From the NCBI RefSeq assembly GCF_900156495.1, contig NZ_FTNT01000002.1:154359-218358 (forward strand): a stretch of DNA of 64,000 nucleotides, given 5' to 3'. The translations under genes and the position numbers were made by a program. Below the pieces are notes generated by a model that was not told the origin of the DNA, made no database searches, and worked only from the letters and a program-made list of their open reading frames with translations. The stretch is from Williamsia sterculiae (lineage in GTDB: Bacteria; Actinomycetota; Actinomycetes; Mycobacteriales; Mycobacteriaceae). This document shows, one piece after another, positions 16,770 to 24,913 of the stretch. Positions within the stretch are counted from its first letter, which is position 1. Every line of letters begins with the position of its first letter.

Positions 16770-16807
16770 ACGAATCCGGGCGTGGTGATCACCACGCCCG
16801 GATTCGT
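16770..16807. terminator. Perfect 38-nt palindrome between convergent genes
   Basis: Arms of 19 nt (16770-16788 and 16789-16807) pair perfectly with no spacer. The core is CGAATCCGGGCGTGGTGA with its exact complement. It lies between the TetR stop (16751) and the mscL stop (16820) of convergent genes, so it is probably a bidirectional terminator. Confidence 0.75.
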
Positions 16808-16819
16808 GCCCCGATCAGG

Positions 16820-17770
16820 TCACTGACTGTGACGGCCGTGCTCACCCTGCGGCGGCGGGGGCTGGCGGTACCCCGATCCCGGCGGCGGGGTCGGGGGGTA
16901 ACCCTCGGGCGCTGATCCCGGCGGGTAACCCTCGTAACCGGGTCCCTGCGGGAAACCGCCCTGGCCCGACGGGTTGGGCGAACCGGGCTGCTGACCCCCC
17001 TGGTAGGGCGGGTACCCGGGAGGCGGACCTGCCGGTCGGCCCTGCTGCGGCGGCGCACCCTGACCCGACGACTGCGGGGCAGGTCCGCCATAACCGCCAC
17101 CCTGCGCGGGCGGGAAACCACGCGGATCCGTGGTCGAACCGGCGGGCCGGTTCACTGCGGATGACGAACCCGAACCGGGTTGGTCGGAGAACGTCGTCGG
17201 TGGTGCGGTCGAACCCGCGGACGAGCCGGCCGTCGACGCCGCACCCGATCCGGTACCGCCCGCGACGCCCGCCGCAGCGAGGTTGCGGGTTCCCGGGGTG
17301 TCACCACCGGTGTAGTCCGGCTTGCGATCGAGATCGGGCTGGTCGGGCTTGCCTGCCTTGGGGTCCTTACCCGCCAACAGGTCGCGGATCTCCTCGAGGA
17401 GTTCGGCCTCGGTGAGGCCCTCGGCGTCGTCACCGCTCTGGGCACGCAGCTTCTTCAACTTCTCGAAAGGCAGAACGATGATGAAGTACACGACCGCGGC
17501 GACGATGAGGAAGTTGATCAGCGCCGTGATGATGCTGCCGAAGTCCACGAACGTGCTGTTCTTGCCGTTGATGATGAAGTTGGGAGACTTGCGGATCGCG
17601 AAGCCCAGTCCCGCGGCGGCGTTGCTCGAACCGACCGAATTGACCAACGGTTGGATGATGTTGTCGGTGAATGCTTTGACGATCGCGGTGAACGCGGCGC
17701 CGACGACGACCGCGGTCGCCAAGTCGATCACGTTCCCACGAAGAAGGAATTCCTTGAAACCCTTGAGCAC
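16820..17770 (-). CDS. mscL: Large-conductance mechanosensitive channel MscL with long Pro/Gly/Gln-rich tail
   Basis: 316 residues from the GTG at 17770; ordinary MscL is about 130-150. Residues 1-110 are a complete channel: N-terminal LKGFKEFLLRGNVIDLA, TM1 AVVVGAAFTAIVKAF, periplasmic loop, TM2 IITALINFLIVAAVVYFIIV, then PFEKLKKL and the charged cytoplasmic helix (TEAELLEEIRDLLAG). Residues about 150-316 are a disordered tail rich in Pro, Gly, Gln and Tyr with repeated PGYPP, GYEGYPPG and EGYPPTPPP. The channel releases solutes on hypo-osmotic shock. The tail should lie in the cytoplasm and may mediate interactions (inference). Convergent with tetR. Confidence 0.92.
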   Translation of the reverse strand: MLKGFKEFLLRGNVIDLATAVVVGAAFTAIVKAFTDNIIQPLVNSVGSSNAAAGLGFAIRKSPNFIINGKNSTFVDFGSIITALINFLIVAAVVYFIIVLPFEKLKKLRAQSGDDAEGLTEAELLEEIRDLLAGKDPKAGKPDQPDLDRKPDYTGGDTPGTRNLAAAGVAGGTGSGAASTAGSSAGSTAPPTTFSDQPGSGSSSAVNRPAGSTTDPRGFPPAQGGGYGGPAPQSSGQGAPPQQGRPAGPPPGYPPYQGGQQPGSPNPSGQGGFPQGPGYEGYPPGSAPEGYPPTPPPGSGYRQPPPPQGEHGRHSQ

Positions 17771-17964
17771 TGCTCGGGTGTCCTCTCCGGTCGGGGATAA
17801 ACGGCGTTCCGGTACACCGAGTGTGCTGATCGTAGCCAGACCACCTGGGTAACCGGCAGGTTTGACCACCACTTCGGGTGTTCGGGTGTGTCGTATTCAA
17901 CAGGGGAATGGTCCCCGGCGCATCCGCTGATCGAGCGGGTGCAGGACCCGTCGGTGGGCCGGTG

Positions 17965-18636
17965 TCAGTGCAGGACCACGGTGACCGCCTCGGTGAGGTT
18001 GGCCGCTGCCACGCGGTGGGCGTCGGTTTCGGGCATCGCGAGAAGGACGACGCCGGGGTCGGGTGAGGTGCGCAACGAGGCGGCCGCGCGGGTGGACACC
18101 ACAGCGACCACCGCGCCCCGGACCAGCACCGACGGTGGTGCCGAATCGTCACTGTCGTGCTGCGCGGCCAGCACATCCACCAGGTCACCTTCGCGGAGCA
18201 GAGCGGGGACTCCGGCGTCACCGATGTGTACGGGCACCAACCGTGCGTCCGGTCGCCGCAACAGTGCCGTGGGAAGACGCGGGGACAGCAGTCGGACGTC
18301 GGTCAGGACCTCGCCGCCCCGAATGGCCGCGGTGACCGTGCGCGTCTCGGTGTCGGCTCGGCGGCGCAGCGCACCGTCGGGTGCGGTACCGGTGGGGAGT
18401 TCGCGCGTTGCCACGTCGGCGGCGGTCAGCGGTGCACCGGGGGTCAGGTCGTGCGCGGCGACCAGCACGGTGTCCGTGCGGTCGGCGCGGTGTGCGGCGA
18501 GGGCCGACACCAGGGCCGCCACCACGAACGCACCGGCGATGAGTCGACGGACCAGCAGTGTGCGCGCCCATCCGGGTCTGGCCAGCTCGCGCAGGCGATC
18601 GGTGAGGGTGGGGACGAGACGGCGGTCGGCGGGCAT
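17965..18636 (-). CDS. SAF-domain (CpaB/RcpC-like) membrane-anchored protein
   Basis: 223 residues. A short cytoplasmic N-terminus is followed by one transmembrane helix (about 33-48, LIAGAFVVAALVSALAA), then an SAF domain (VLVAAHDLTPGAPLTAADVATRELP) and a second CpaB-like part. CpaB/RcpC proteins help pilus assembly, but no pilus genes are nearby. In mycobacteria a gene of similar size sits at this position between mscL and the FmdB-like gene, so its role may be unrelated to pili. Confidence 0.75.
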   Translation of the reverse strand: MPADRRLVPTLTDRLRELARPGWARTLLVRRLIAGAFVVAALVSALAAHRADRTDTVLVAAHDLTPGAPLTAADVATRELPTGTAPDGALRRRADTETRTVTAAIRGGEVLTDVRLLSPRLPTALLRRPDARLVPVHIGDAGVPALLREGDLVDVLAAQHDSDDSAPPSVLVRGAVVAVVSTRAAASLRTSPDPGVVLLAMPETDAHRVAAANLTEAVTVVLH

Positions 18637-18732
18637 GCCACAGACGCTAGAAGGCTCCCGCGCTCGTCATGACCGGCCCGCAGGTGTCTGTGGACACCGA
18701 TGCGATCTGTGCAGAGATGTCGTCGATGCAGG

Positions 18733-19101
18733 TCAGGACGCAGCTGCGGCCTTCGAATTCGAACCGGACCCGGACGAACCGGACCCGCTCGACGTCGAAC
18801 CGCTCGACGTGGAGTCACCCGACGACGAGGTGCTGGCGCCGCCCGCGCTCGTCGACTTCGACGGTGCGGACGAGTCGGACTTCTCGCTGCTCGACGACGA
18901 ACTGTCGGATCCCTTGTCGGCTCCGGTGCGACTGTCGGTGCGGTAGAAACCGCTGCCCTTGAACACGATGCCGACGGTGTTGAACAGCTTGCGCAGCCGG
19001 CCCGAGCATGCGGGGCATTCGGTCAGCGAGTCGTCGCTGAACGACTGCACGATGTCGAACTTGTTGTCGCACTGCGTGCAGGCGTACGAGTAGGTGGGCA
19101 C
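18733..19101 (-). CDS. ruc: Ruc/FmdB-type zinc-ribbon protein with disordered Ser-rich tail
   Basis: 122 residues from GTG at 19101, which has GGAGG 5 nt upstream. The N-terminus PTYSYACTQCDNKFDIVQSF and the CPAC pair make a four-cysteine zinc ribbon of the FmdB family. Then LRKLFNTVGIVFKGSGFYRTDSR precedes a tail of about 60 residues made almost only of Ser, Gly, Thr, Asp and Ala. This matches Ruc (Rv0991c), a redox-regulated chaperone whose cysteines bind zinc and whose C-terminus is disordered (family knowledge). Gene order also matches (next to 5-FCL and galU). Confidence 0.8.
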   Translation of the reverse strand: MPTYSYACTQCDNKFDIVQSFSDDSLTECPACSGRLRKLFNTVGIVFKGSGFYRTDSRTGADKGSDSSSSSSEKSDSSAPSKSTSAGGASTSSSGDSTSSGSTSSGSGSSGSGSNSKAAAAS

Positions 19102-19250
19102 GGATACCTCCGAAGACACGGGTCTGACGACCGGGGATGCGAGAAGATCGTAGCGCCGGCCTGGCACTCCGTGTATTCGAGTGCCAGATGATGTTCTGCT
19201 CAACCACGCAGAAGCCTCGAATATGCCCGGGTTCCGTCTCACTGGCAATG

Positions 19251-19853
19251 TCAGGTCAGCGGGGTGAAGCCTGTTCCGGGTCGCAGAACCCAGCCGACCC
19301 GGACGTCCAGCGGATCCTCGGGCAACTCGTCGAACAGTTCGTCGTCGTAGACCACCGCCACCAGTGCGGCGTCGGCAGCCGCGCCGAGGGTGCGGTCGTA
19401 GTACCCGGCTCCGCGGCCGAGCCGTACCCCGCGGCGGTCCACTCCGAGGGCCGGCACCAGAACCACGTCGGCTCCGCCCACGGCGTCGATTCCCACCGCA
19501 GCTCCTGCAGGCTCCCGTAGTCCGAAACGGGCGACGACGAGCTGCCCGGCGTCCTCATATCGCGCCCAGTCCAGCGGTGCGGGCGGCCCGGGTGCGACCT
19601 TCGGGACGATCACCGTTGCGCCCGTGGCGACCAGCGCGTCGAGCATGCCGGTGTCGCCGGGTTCGGGTGGCTGGGGTAGGTAGGCCGCGATGGTCGCCGT
19701 GCGCAGCGGCCGCCCGAGGGGTCCCGACTCGATCTCGCCGATCAGTGCGGTCAGGCGGACCGCCGCGGATGCCTGCTCGTCGCCGGTCCTGGCGATCCGG
19801 CGTGTCGTCAGCCGTTCACGCCACTGCGCCTTGCCGTGTCCCATGCGCTCCAT
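19251..19853 (-). CDS. 5-formyltetrahydrofolate cyclo-ligase
   Basis: 200 residues. It should convert 5-formyl-THF to 5,10-methenyl-THF with ATP. Evidence: the N-terminal KAQWRERLTTRR helix, the mid-protein VGIDAVGGADVVLVPALGVDRRGVRLGRGAGYYDRTL block (the glycine-rich nucleotide motif of the family) and VAVVYDDELFDELPEDPLDVRV. The length is normal. The ATG at 19853 is used; an ATG at 19844 is also possible. It is divergent from galU, as in mycobacteria. Confidence 0.92.
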   Translation of the reverse strand: MERMGHGKAQWRERLTTRRIARTGDEQASAAVRLTALIGEIESGPLGRPLRTATIAAYLPQPPEPGDTGMLDALVATGATVIVPKVAPGPPAPLDWARYEDAGQLVVARFGLREPAGAAVGIDAVGGADVVLVPALGVDRRGVRLGRGAGYYDRTLGAAADAALVAVVYDDELFDELPEDPLDVRVGWVLRPGTGFTPLT

Positions 19854-19961
19854 CGTCGTTCATCCTGGCTCTCCCGCGATCGATCAGGTCGATCGGAAGT
19901 GTCGGGGTGGTCACAGCATTCGGCCAGCGGATTGTCGGTTCGTCGCCCTAGGCTGATCCTC

Positions 19962-20939
19962 ATGAATCAGGCTGTCCCCAGTACCGAGGCCGGACCGACC
20001 TCCGGCGCTGCTTCGTTCCCCGGCGCCGAGTACGAGTTCGTGCCCAACACCCCGCCCATCCCGCGGACCGCGATCGTCCCCGCCGCCGGCCTCGGTACCC
20101 GGTTCCTGCCCGCGACCAAGACGGTGCCCAAAGAGTTGTTGCCCGTGGTCGACACCCCGGGGATCGAGCTGGTTGCCGAGGAGGCGAAGGCGGCCGGCGC
20201 CGAGCGATTGTTGATCATCACCTCGCCCGGCAAAGACGGTGTCGTCGCCCACTTCGTCGACGACCTCGTGCTGGAGAACACGCTGGAGAAGCGGGGCAAG
20301 GACGCGATGTTGGCGAAGGTCCGCAAGGCGCCGAACCTCATGCAGGTGGAGTCGGTGGTCCAGGACAAACCGCTGGGTCTCGGTCATGCGGTGGGCTGTG
20401 TGGAGTCCGAGCTCGCCGACGACGAAGACGCCATCGCGGTACTGCTGCCCGACGACCTGGTGTTGCCGGGCGGGGTGCTCGAGGTGATGGCCCGCACCCG
20501 CGCCAAGCGGGGTGGCACGGTGCTGTGCGCCATCGAGGTGCCCGGCGACAAGATCTCCGCCTACGGCGTCTTCGACGTCGAACCGCTGCCGGACGCCGTG
20601 AACCCCAACGTCATGCGGCTCAAGGGCATGGTCGAGAAACCGGACGCCGAGGATGCGCCGTCGAATCTGGCCGCCGCGGGCCGGTACATCCTCGACCGTG
20701 CGATCTTCGACGCGCTGCGCCGCATCGAACCGGGCGCCGGTGGAGAACTACAGCTCACCGACGCGATCGCGTTGTTGATCGCGGAGGGTCATCCCGTCCA
20801 TGTGGTGGTCCACCGCGGCAGTCGGCACGACCTCGGTAACCCGGGCGGATACCTCAAGGCGTGCGTCGACTTCGCGCTCGATCGGAAGGACTACGGGCCG
20901 GAGCTGCGCGCATGGCTGCAGGATCGGTTGAAACAGTAG
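19962..20939 (+). CDS. galU: UTP-glucose-1-phosphate uridylyltransferase
   Basis: 325 residues. It makes UDP-glucose from UTP and glucose-1-phosphate for cell-wall and glycan synthesis. Hallmarks are AIVPAAGLGTRFLPATKTVPKELLPVVDTP near residue 37 (nucleotide-binding loop and catalytic Arg/Lys), VQDKPLGLGHAV, LLPDDLVLP and GMVEKPDAEDAPSNLAAAGRYIL. The first 30 residues are a poorly conserved hydrophilic extension. The ATG at 19962 is the first after the divergent promoter region with the cyclo-ligase gene. Confidence 0.95.
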   Translation: MNQAVPSTEAGPTSGAASFPGAEYEFVPNTPPIPRTAIVPAAGLGTRFLPATKTVPKELLPVVDTPGIELVAEEAKAAGAERLLIITSPGKDGVVAHFVDDLVLENTLEKRGKDAMLAKVRKAPNLMQVESVVQDKPLGLGHAVGCVESELADDEDAIAVLLPDDLVLPGGVLEVMARTRAKRGGTVLCAIEVPGDKISAYGVFDVEPLPDAVNPNVMRLKGMVEKPDAEDAPSNLAAAGRYILDRAIFDALRRIEPGAGGELQLTDAIALLIAEGHPVHVVVHRGSRHDLGNPGGYLKACVDFALDRKDYGPELRAWLQDRLKQ

Positions 20940-20952
20940 GGGCCGCGCTCCT

Positions 20953-20972
20953 ACCGCGGTATTCGCCGCGGT
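20953..20972 (+). terminator. Short hairpin after galU
   Basis: ACCGCGG (20953-20959) pairs with CCGCGGT (20966-20972) around a 6-nt loop, 13 nt after the galU stop. It is a modest hairpin without a T-tract, so it could attenuate rather than fully end transcription into the next gene. Confidence 0.4.
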
Positions 20973-21064
20973 CGGCCGCGTGGTGCCGCCGTGGCGGGCT
21001 CGGCAAACGATAACGTCGTCGCAGGACCCGGGACCGTGGTCCGGGGATACGGCGAGGAGGCTTG

Positions 21065-22336
21065 ATGCGGTCGGTCGAGGAGCAGTTGACGCGGGTGACC
21101 GCGGCCGCGGTGGCGCCACGACCGGTTCGGGTCGCCATCTCGGAGGCCCAGGGCCTGCTGTGTGCCGAGGAGGTGATCGCCGAGCGACCACTGCCCGGAT
21201 TCGACCAGGCGGCCATCGATGGGTACGCCGTCCGCAGCGTCGACGTGATCGACGCCGGTGAGATCGTCGACGACCCCGAGGAGGGTGACGCCGACGAACG
21301 CATCGTGGTGGTGCTGCCGGTGGTCGGGGAGGTCCGATCCGGTTCGCGGACACCCACCCGTTTGCAGCCGCGTCAGGCGGTGCGGGTGGAGACCGGTGCG
21401 CCGTTGCCCACCCTCGCCGACGCGGTGGTCCCGCTGCGCTGGACCGACGGTGGACTGTCGAAGGTCCGCGTGGGACACGGCGTCGACACCGGTGAGTACG
21501 TGCGCCGCGCGGGCGACGACGTGCAGCCCGGTGACGTCGCGGTGCGCGCCGGAACGGTCATCGGTGCCGCTCAGGTGGGTTTGCTGGCCGCGGTCGGCCG
21601 TACGCGGGTGCTGGTGCATCCGCGCCCCCGGTTGTCGGTGATCACGGTCGGATCCGAACTCGTCGACATCGACCGCAACCCCGGCCCGGGGCAGGTGTAC
21701 GACGTGAACAGTTATGCGCTCGCGGCGGCCGCCCGCGACGCCGGTGCCGACGTCAACCGCGTCGGCATCGTCGACCGCGAGCCGTCGGCGCTGCGTGAGG
21801 TGGTCGAGGGGCAGCTCATCCGCTCCGAGATAGTGGTGATCTGCGGTGCGCTGGGCGGAGCGGCATCCGAGGCCATGGGGGAGGCGTTGACGGATCTGGG
21901 TGAGCTGACCATCGAGCGCATCGCCATGCACCCCGGATCGGTACAGGGGTTCGGGAAGCTGGGCCGCGACGAGGTCCCGACGTTCCTGCTGCCCGCCAAT
22001 CCGGTGAGCGCGCTGGTGGCCTTCGAGGTGATGGTTCGGCCGTTGATCCGTATCGCGCTGGGCAAGCGGCAGCCGATGCGCCGCATCATCCGCGCCCGCA
22101 CGGTGGGTCCGATCGCGTCGGTGGAGGGTCGTCGCGGTTACCTCCGCGGACAGTTGATGCGTGACGAGCAGACCGGCGAGTACCTGGTTCAGGTGCTGGG
22201 TAGTTCCGAGACCGGCACGTCGCATCTGCTGGCCGGGTTGGCCGAGGCGAATTGCCTGGTCATGGTGGATCCGGAGGATGTGGATCTGCGCACCGGCGAC
22301 GAGGTCGACGTGGCGTTCCTGGCGCAGCGTGGGTGA
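21065..22336 (+). CDS. glp: MoeA/gephyrin-family protein with degenerate active site (Glp-like)
   Basis: 423 residues with the MoeA domain order: N-terminal SVEEQLTRV and PLPGFDQAAIDGYAVR, then the molybdopterin-binding fold (STVGSEL-type VGSELVDIDRNPGPGQVYDVNSY) and a C-terminal barrel. The glycine/serine motif expected after the second strand (GGVSVGDYD in MoeA) reads ICGALGGAASEA, and the usual MxPGKP reads MHPGSV, so molybdenum insertion is unlikely. Gene order (galU, this gene, rimJ, membrane protein) matches Glp of Corynebacteriales, an FtsZ-binding gephyrin-like protein in cell division. Assignment to Glp rather than an active MoeA is inference. The ATG at 21065 follows GAGGAGG. Confidence 0.8.
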   Translation: MRSVEEQLTRVTAAAVAPRPVRVAISEAQGLLCAEEVIAERPLPGFDQAAIDGYAVRSVDVIDAGEIVDDPEEGDADERIVVVLPVVGEVRSGSRTPTRLQPRQAVRVETGAPLPTLADAVVPLRWTDGGLSKVRVGHGVDTGEYVRRAGDDVQPGDVAVRAGTVIGAAQVGLLAAVGRTRVLVHPRPRLSVITVGSELVDIDRNPGPGQVYDVNSYALAAAARDAGADVNRVGIVDREPSALREVVEGQLIRSEIVVICGALGGAASEAMGEALTDLGELTIERIAMHPGSVQGFGKLGRDEVPTFLLPANPVSALVAFEVMVRPLIRIALGKRQPMRRIIRARTVGPIASVEGRRGYLRGQLMRDEQTGEYLVQVLGSSETGTSHLLAGLAEANCLVMVDPEDVDLRTGDEVDVAFLAQRG

Positions 22337-22401
22337 GCATCCAAGTGATCGGACGGCACCCGTGCTGGTGTTCCTGGTGTCGCCGGTGTTGAGTATCTGA
22401 G

Positions 22402-23055
22402 GTGCGAATGTGGGCGTCCGGATCGTCGCGGCATCCGGGGTGGCCGGCGAAACTGGGCCCGTTGCGGACCTCGGCGGGAACGGTCACCCTGCGGCCGGTG
22501 CGTCTCCGCGACGCCCGGGTGTGGAGTTCGCTGCGCATCAAGAACCAGAACACGTTGATGCCGTGGGAACCGACCGGCAGCGACTACTGGGCGGAACGGC
22601 ATCACTCGTCGTCGTGGCCCGCCCTGCATGCGGTGCTGAGGTCCGAGGCCAAGTCGGGGTCGATGCTGCCGATGGTCATCGAGGTGAACGGTGACTACGC
22701 GGGTCAGTTGACGGTGGGGAACATCCAACGCGGCGCGTTGCGCAACGGGTGGATCGGATACTGGCTCGACGAGGACCTGTTCAACAGGGGCGTCGCGACG
22801 GCGGCGGTCGCCCTGGGGGTGGACCACTGCTTCGGGTCGGTGGGCCTGCACCGGCTGGAGGCCACCGTGCAACCCAGCAACCTGCCGTCCAAGGCGGTGC
22901 TGACCAAACTCGGGTTCCGGGAAGAGGGCCTGCTGCGCCGGTACATGGATGTCAACCACGCCTGGCGCGATCACCTGCTGTTCGCGCTGACCGCCGAAGA
23001 GGTGGTCGGGAGCGCGGTGGAAACGTTGGTGCGGTCCGGTCGCGCGTCGTACTGA
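22402..23055 (+). CDS. rimJ: RimJ-type GNAT N-acetyltransferase
   Basis: 217 residues. GNAT features: TVTLRPVRLRDARVW at the start, GQLTVGNIQRGALRNGWIGYWLDEDLFNRGVATAAV (acetyl-CoA pyrophosphate loop, here NRGVAT) and RLEATVQPSNLPSKAVLTKLGFREEGLLRRYM, as in RimJ/RimL. It probably acetylates a protein N-terminus, by family ribosomal S5. It lies between glp and glpR as in mycobacteria. It starts with GTG at 22402 or ATG at 22408. Confidence 0.85.
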   Translation: MRMWASGSSRHPGWPAKLGPLRTSAGTVTLRPVRLRDARVWSSLRIKNQNTLMPWEPTGSDYWAERHHSSSWPALHAVLRSEAKSGSMLPMVIEVNGDYAGQLTVGNIQRGALRNGWIGYWLDEDLFNRGVATAAVALGVDHCFGSVGLHRLEATVQPSNLPSKAVLTKLGFREEGLLRRYMDVNHAWRDHLLFALTAEEVVGSAVETLVRSGRASY

Positions 23056-23254
23056 CTGCCGGCGTATCACCCCGCCGAGCGTGCCGTCGTTCCCGTCGAG
23101 TGGGCCGTTGTCGACGTCGGCGGGCCGAAACCCCTCCCCGCTTCGTGTCCCGATGTGCACAGCGCTCGGCGCGTCTGCGCAGGCCCGGGCCCGTCGCGCC
23201 ATAGCCTGGTCACGGCACGTGTGACGGATGTGACCGGGAGGAGTGTTGCCAGCC

Positions 23255-24469
23255 ATGCCCAATTCGGTGTTGTGGGTCATCCTGGTGGTGATCTGGTTGT
23301 TCGTCCTGGTCCCCATGGTGATCAAGCGGCGTCCGGAGGTCCGTAAGACCACCGACACCACCCTCGCGACCCGGGTGTTGCACAAGGGTGGTCGGGCGAT
23401 GCGCTCGGCGCGCGGCGGGATGGCGTCCGGACGACACCCACACGATGCCGACTGGGAGCCGCCGGTACGCGAGCGACGCAAGGCCGCTGATCTGATCAAC
23501 GCCGACGACGATCACAAGGATGCGAAGGCACCGGTCGCGACCGACGTCGCCGACGACCTTCATGAGTCCGACGAAGCCGTTGAGGACACCGAGCAGACCT
23601 CGTCGGGGGATGACGCCTCGTCGGAGAACACGGCCGTGGAGGTGGCGGACGGGGCTGGCGTCGAGGAGTCCACGACCGGGACAACCGGCCCGGCCGTGGA
23701 GACCGTCGCGATCGGCACCACGGTTGCCGCGCGGGCGTTCAGCACCGACGACACGACCGAGATGCCCAAGGTGGATCCGGACGTCGATCCGGCGGACCTG
23801 CTGCGTGATGCGGAGTCCCAGCTGTCGGTCGAGAAGTCGGTGCCGGTGGCGACCGGCGTCGACAGCGACGACGACGCGACGGACGCCGCCGACGACGACC
23901 TCGACGACGATGCGTACGACGTCGACGACCCCGAGGACGAATACGACGACCTCGACGATGAGTACGACGACGATGCGTACGACGACGACTTCGACGACGA
24001 GCCGGGCAATGCGGACGTCGGTCGTCGCGGGCGTGGTGGTTACGACCCGGACGCCGATCTCCGGCGTAGCCAGAAGCGGTACCAGCGTCGTCGACGGGTG
24101 ATGGCGCTGCTCGCGGCTGTGACCGTGCTCGCCGTGGTGCTCGGCCTGCTTCTCGGGACCATCGGGTGGATCGTCACCGGTGTCGCAGGCGTGGCATTGG
24201 TCGGCTACCTGATGTACCTCCGTCGCACCGTGCGGATCGAGACGCGGATCCGTAGGCGGCGGATGACACGACTGGCCAGGGAGCGCCGCGCGGCTCAGGA
24301 ACGTGCGCAGCGGACCGAACCGGAGATGGTGCCACGGCGGTTGCGTCGACCTGGCGCCGTGGTGCTGGAGATCGACGACGAGGATCCGGTCTTCGACCAC
24401 CTCCCGACCTACCGTCGTGAGTGGGTCGAGCGCGATGACCTGGACCTTCGCCGGGCGGTAGGGCAGTAG
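23255..24469 (+). CDS. glpR: Membrane protein with acidic linker, GlpR/Rv0996-like
   Basis: 404 residues. An N-terminal transmembrane helix (about 4-22, VLWVILVVIWLFVLVPMVI) is followed by a basic stretch, then a disordered segment of about 190 residues rich in Asp, Glu, Thr and Val. This contains a run of DDD/YDD repeats near 215-255. Two more transmembrane helices follow (around 280-320), then a basic tail. The layout and position downstream of glp and rimJ match the membrane receptor of Glp (GlpR) described in Corynebacterium. The name does not mean the glycerol regulator. The ATG at 23255 is preferred; GTG at 23243 overlaps the GGGAGGA ribosome-binding site. Confidence 0.75.
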   Translation: MPNSVLWVILVVIWLFVLVPMVIKRRPEVRKTTDTTLATRVLHKGGRAMRSARGGMASGRHPHDADWEPPVRERRKAADLINADDDHKDAKAPVATDVADDLHESDEAVEDTEQTSSGDDASSENTAVEVADGAGVEESTTGTTGPAVETVAIGTTVAARAFSTDDTTEMPKVDPDVDPADLLRDAESQLSVEKSVPVATGVDSDDDATDAADDDLDDDAYDVDDPEDEYDDLDDEYDDDAYDDDFDDEPGNADVGRRGRGGYDPDADLRRSQKRYQRRRRVMALLAAVTVLAVVLGLLLGTIGWIVTGVAGVALVGYLMYLRRTVRIETRIRRRRMTRLARERRAAQERAQRTEPEMVPRRLRRPGAVVLEIDDEDPVFDHLPTYRREWVERDDLDLRRAVGQ

Positions 24470-24524
24470 AGAGTGCGATTTTCTGCCCCGGGACGCCCGG
24501 TGTAGAGTCGCAGAAGTTCGATCT

Positions 24525-24600
24525 GGGGCTATGGCGCAGTTGGTAGCGCGACTCGTTCGCATCGAGTAGGTCGGGAGTTCGATTCTCCCTAGCTCCACCA
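24525..24600 (+). tRNA. tRNA-Ala (anticodon CGC)
   Basis: A complete cloverleaf: acceptor GGGGCTA pairing with TAGCTCC including the G3-U70 alanine identity pair, D-arm GCGC-AGTTGGTA-GCGC, anticodon stem ACTCG/CGAGT with loop TTCGCAT (anticodon CGC), T-arm GGGAG-TTCGATT-CTCCC and discriminator A. CCA is encoded (24598-24600). There is no intron. Confidence 0.95.
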
Positions 24601-24913
24601 GAAGGTCAGCGGCCATTCTTGCTGATGCGGAGAGACTCTCCATGCGTCTCGGCTGTGGCCATGTCGCTGAGACAACGAAACTCGTGGTGGCAGTACGCAT
24701 AGCGGACGACCGGTGTCCGCGTTCGCGACTACGTACCCCGGATGACAGCAGTTTTCGGCCCGCGCGGCGCACCTCGCAGCGCAGCGGCCGTCACGTGCAA
24801 TTTGCGGATGAACGGTCGGCGCCGTGTCATGCTGCGTTCAGCATTGTCCGACGTCTGGAGCTTGTCATGTGTGATGCCCGATGTGATTCACGACGGCTCA
24901 TCAGCGGGCGACA
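24601..24913. other. Intergenic region after tRNA-Ala
   Basis: 313 nt with no supported gene. I saw no repeated copy of the tRNA 3' end, no integrase and no clear hairpin, so there is no sign of an integrated element. It presumably holds the promoter of the DUF6328 gene. Confidence 0.5.

Noticed and set aside
23860-24010. Dense GAC/GAT repeats resembling a tandem repeat or CRISPR-like array
   Set aside because: It is the Asp/Tyr-rich coding linker of the GlpR-like protein, in frame, with no unit length or spacers. No CRISPR array exists in the window.
23210-24772. 520-residue leftward frame across the GlpR-like gene and tRNA
   Set aside because: It runs through the tRNA gene and mirrors the Asp-rich linker as Val/Ile repeats; no domain is visible, so it is a shadow frame.
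24525-24913. tRNA-Ala as an integration site of a genomic island
   Set aside because: No repeated tRNA 3' end, integrase or composition shift follows; neighbouring genes are ordinary actinobacterial genes.
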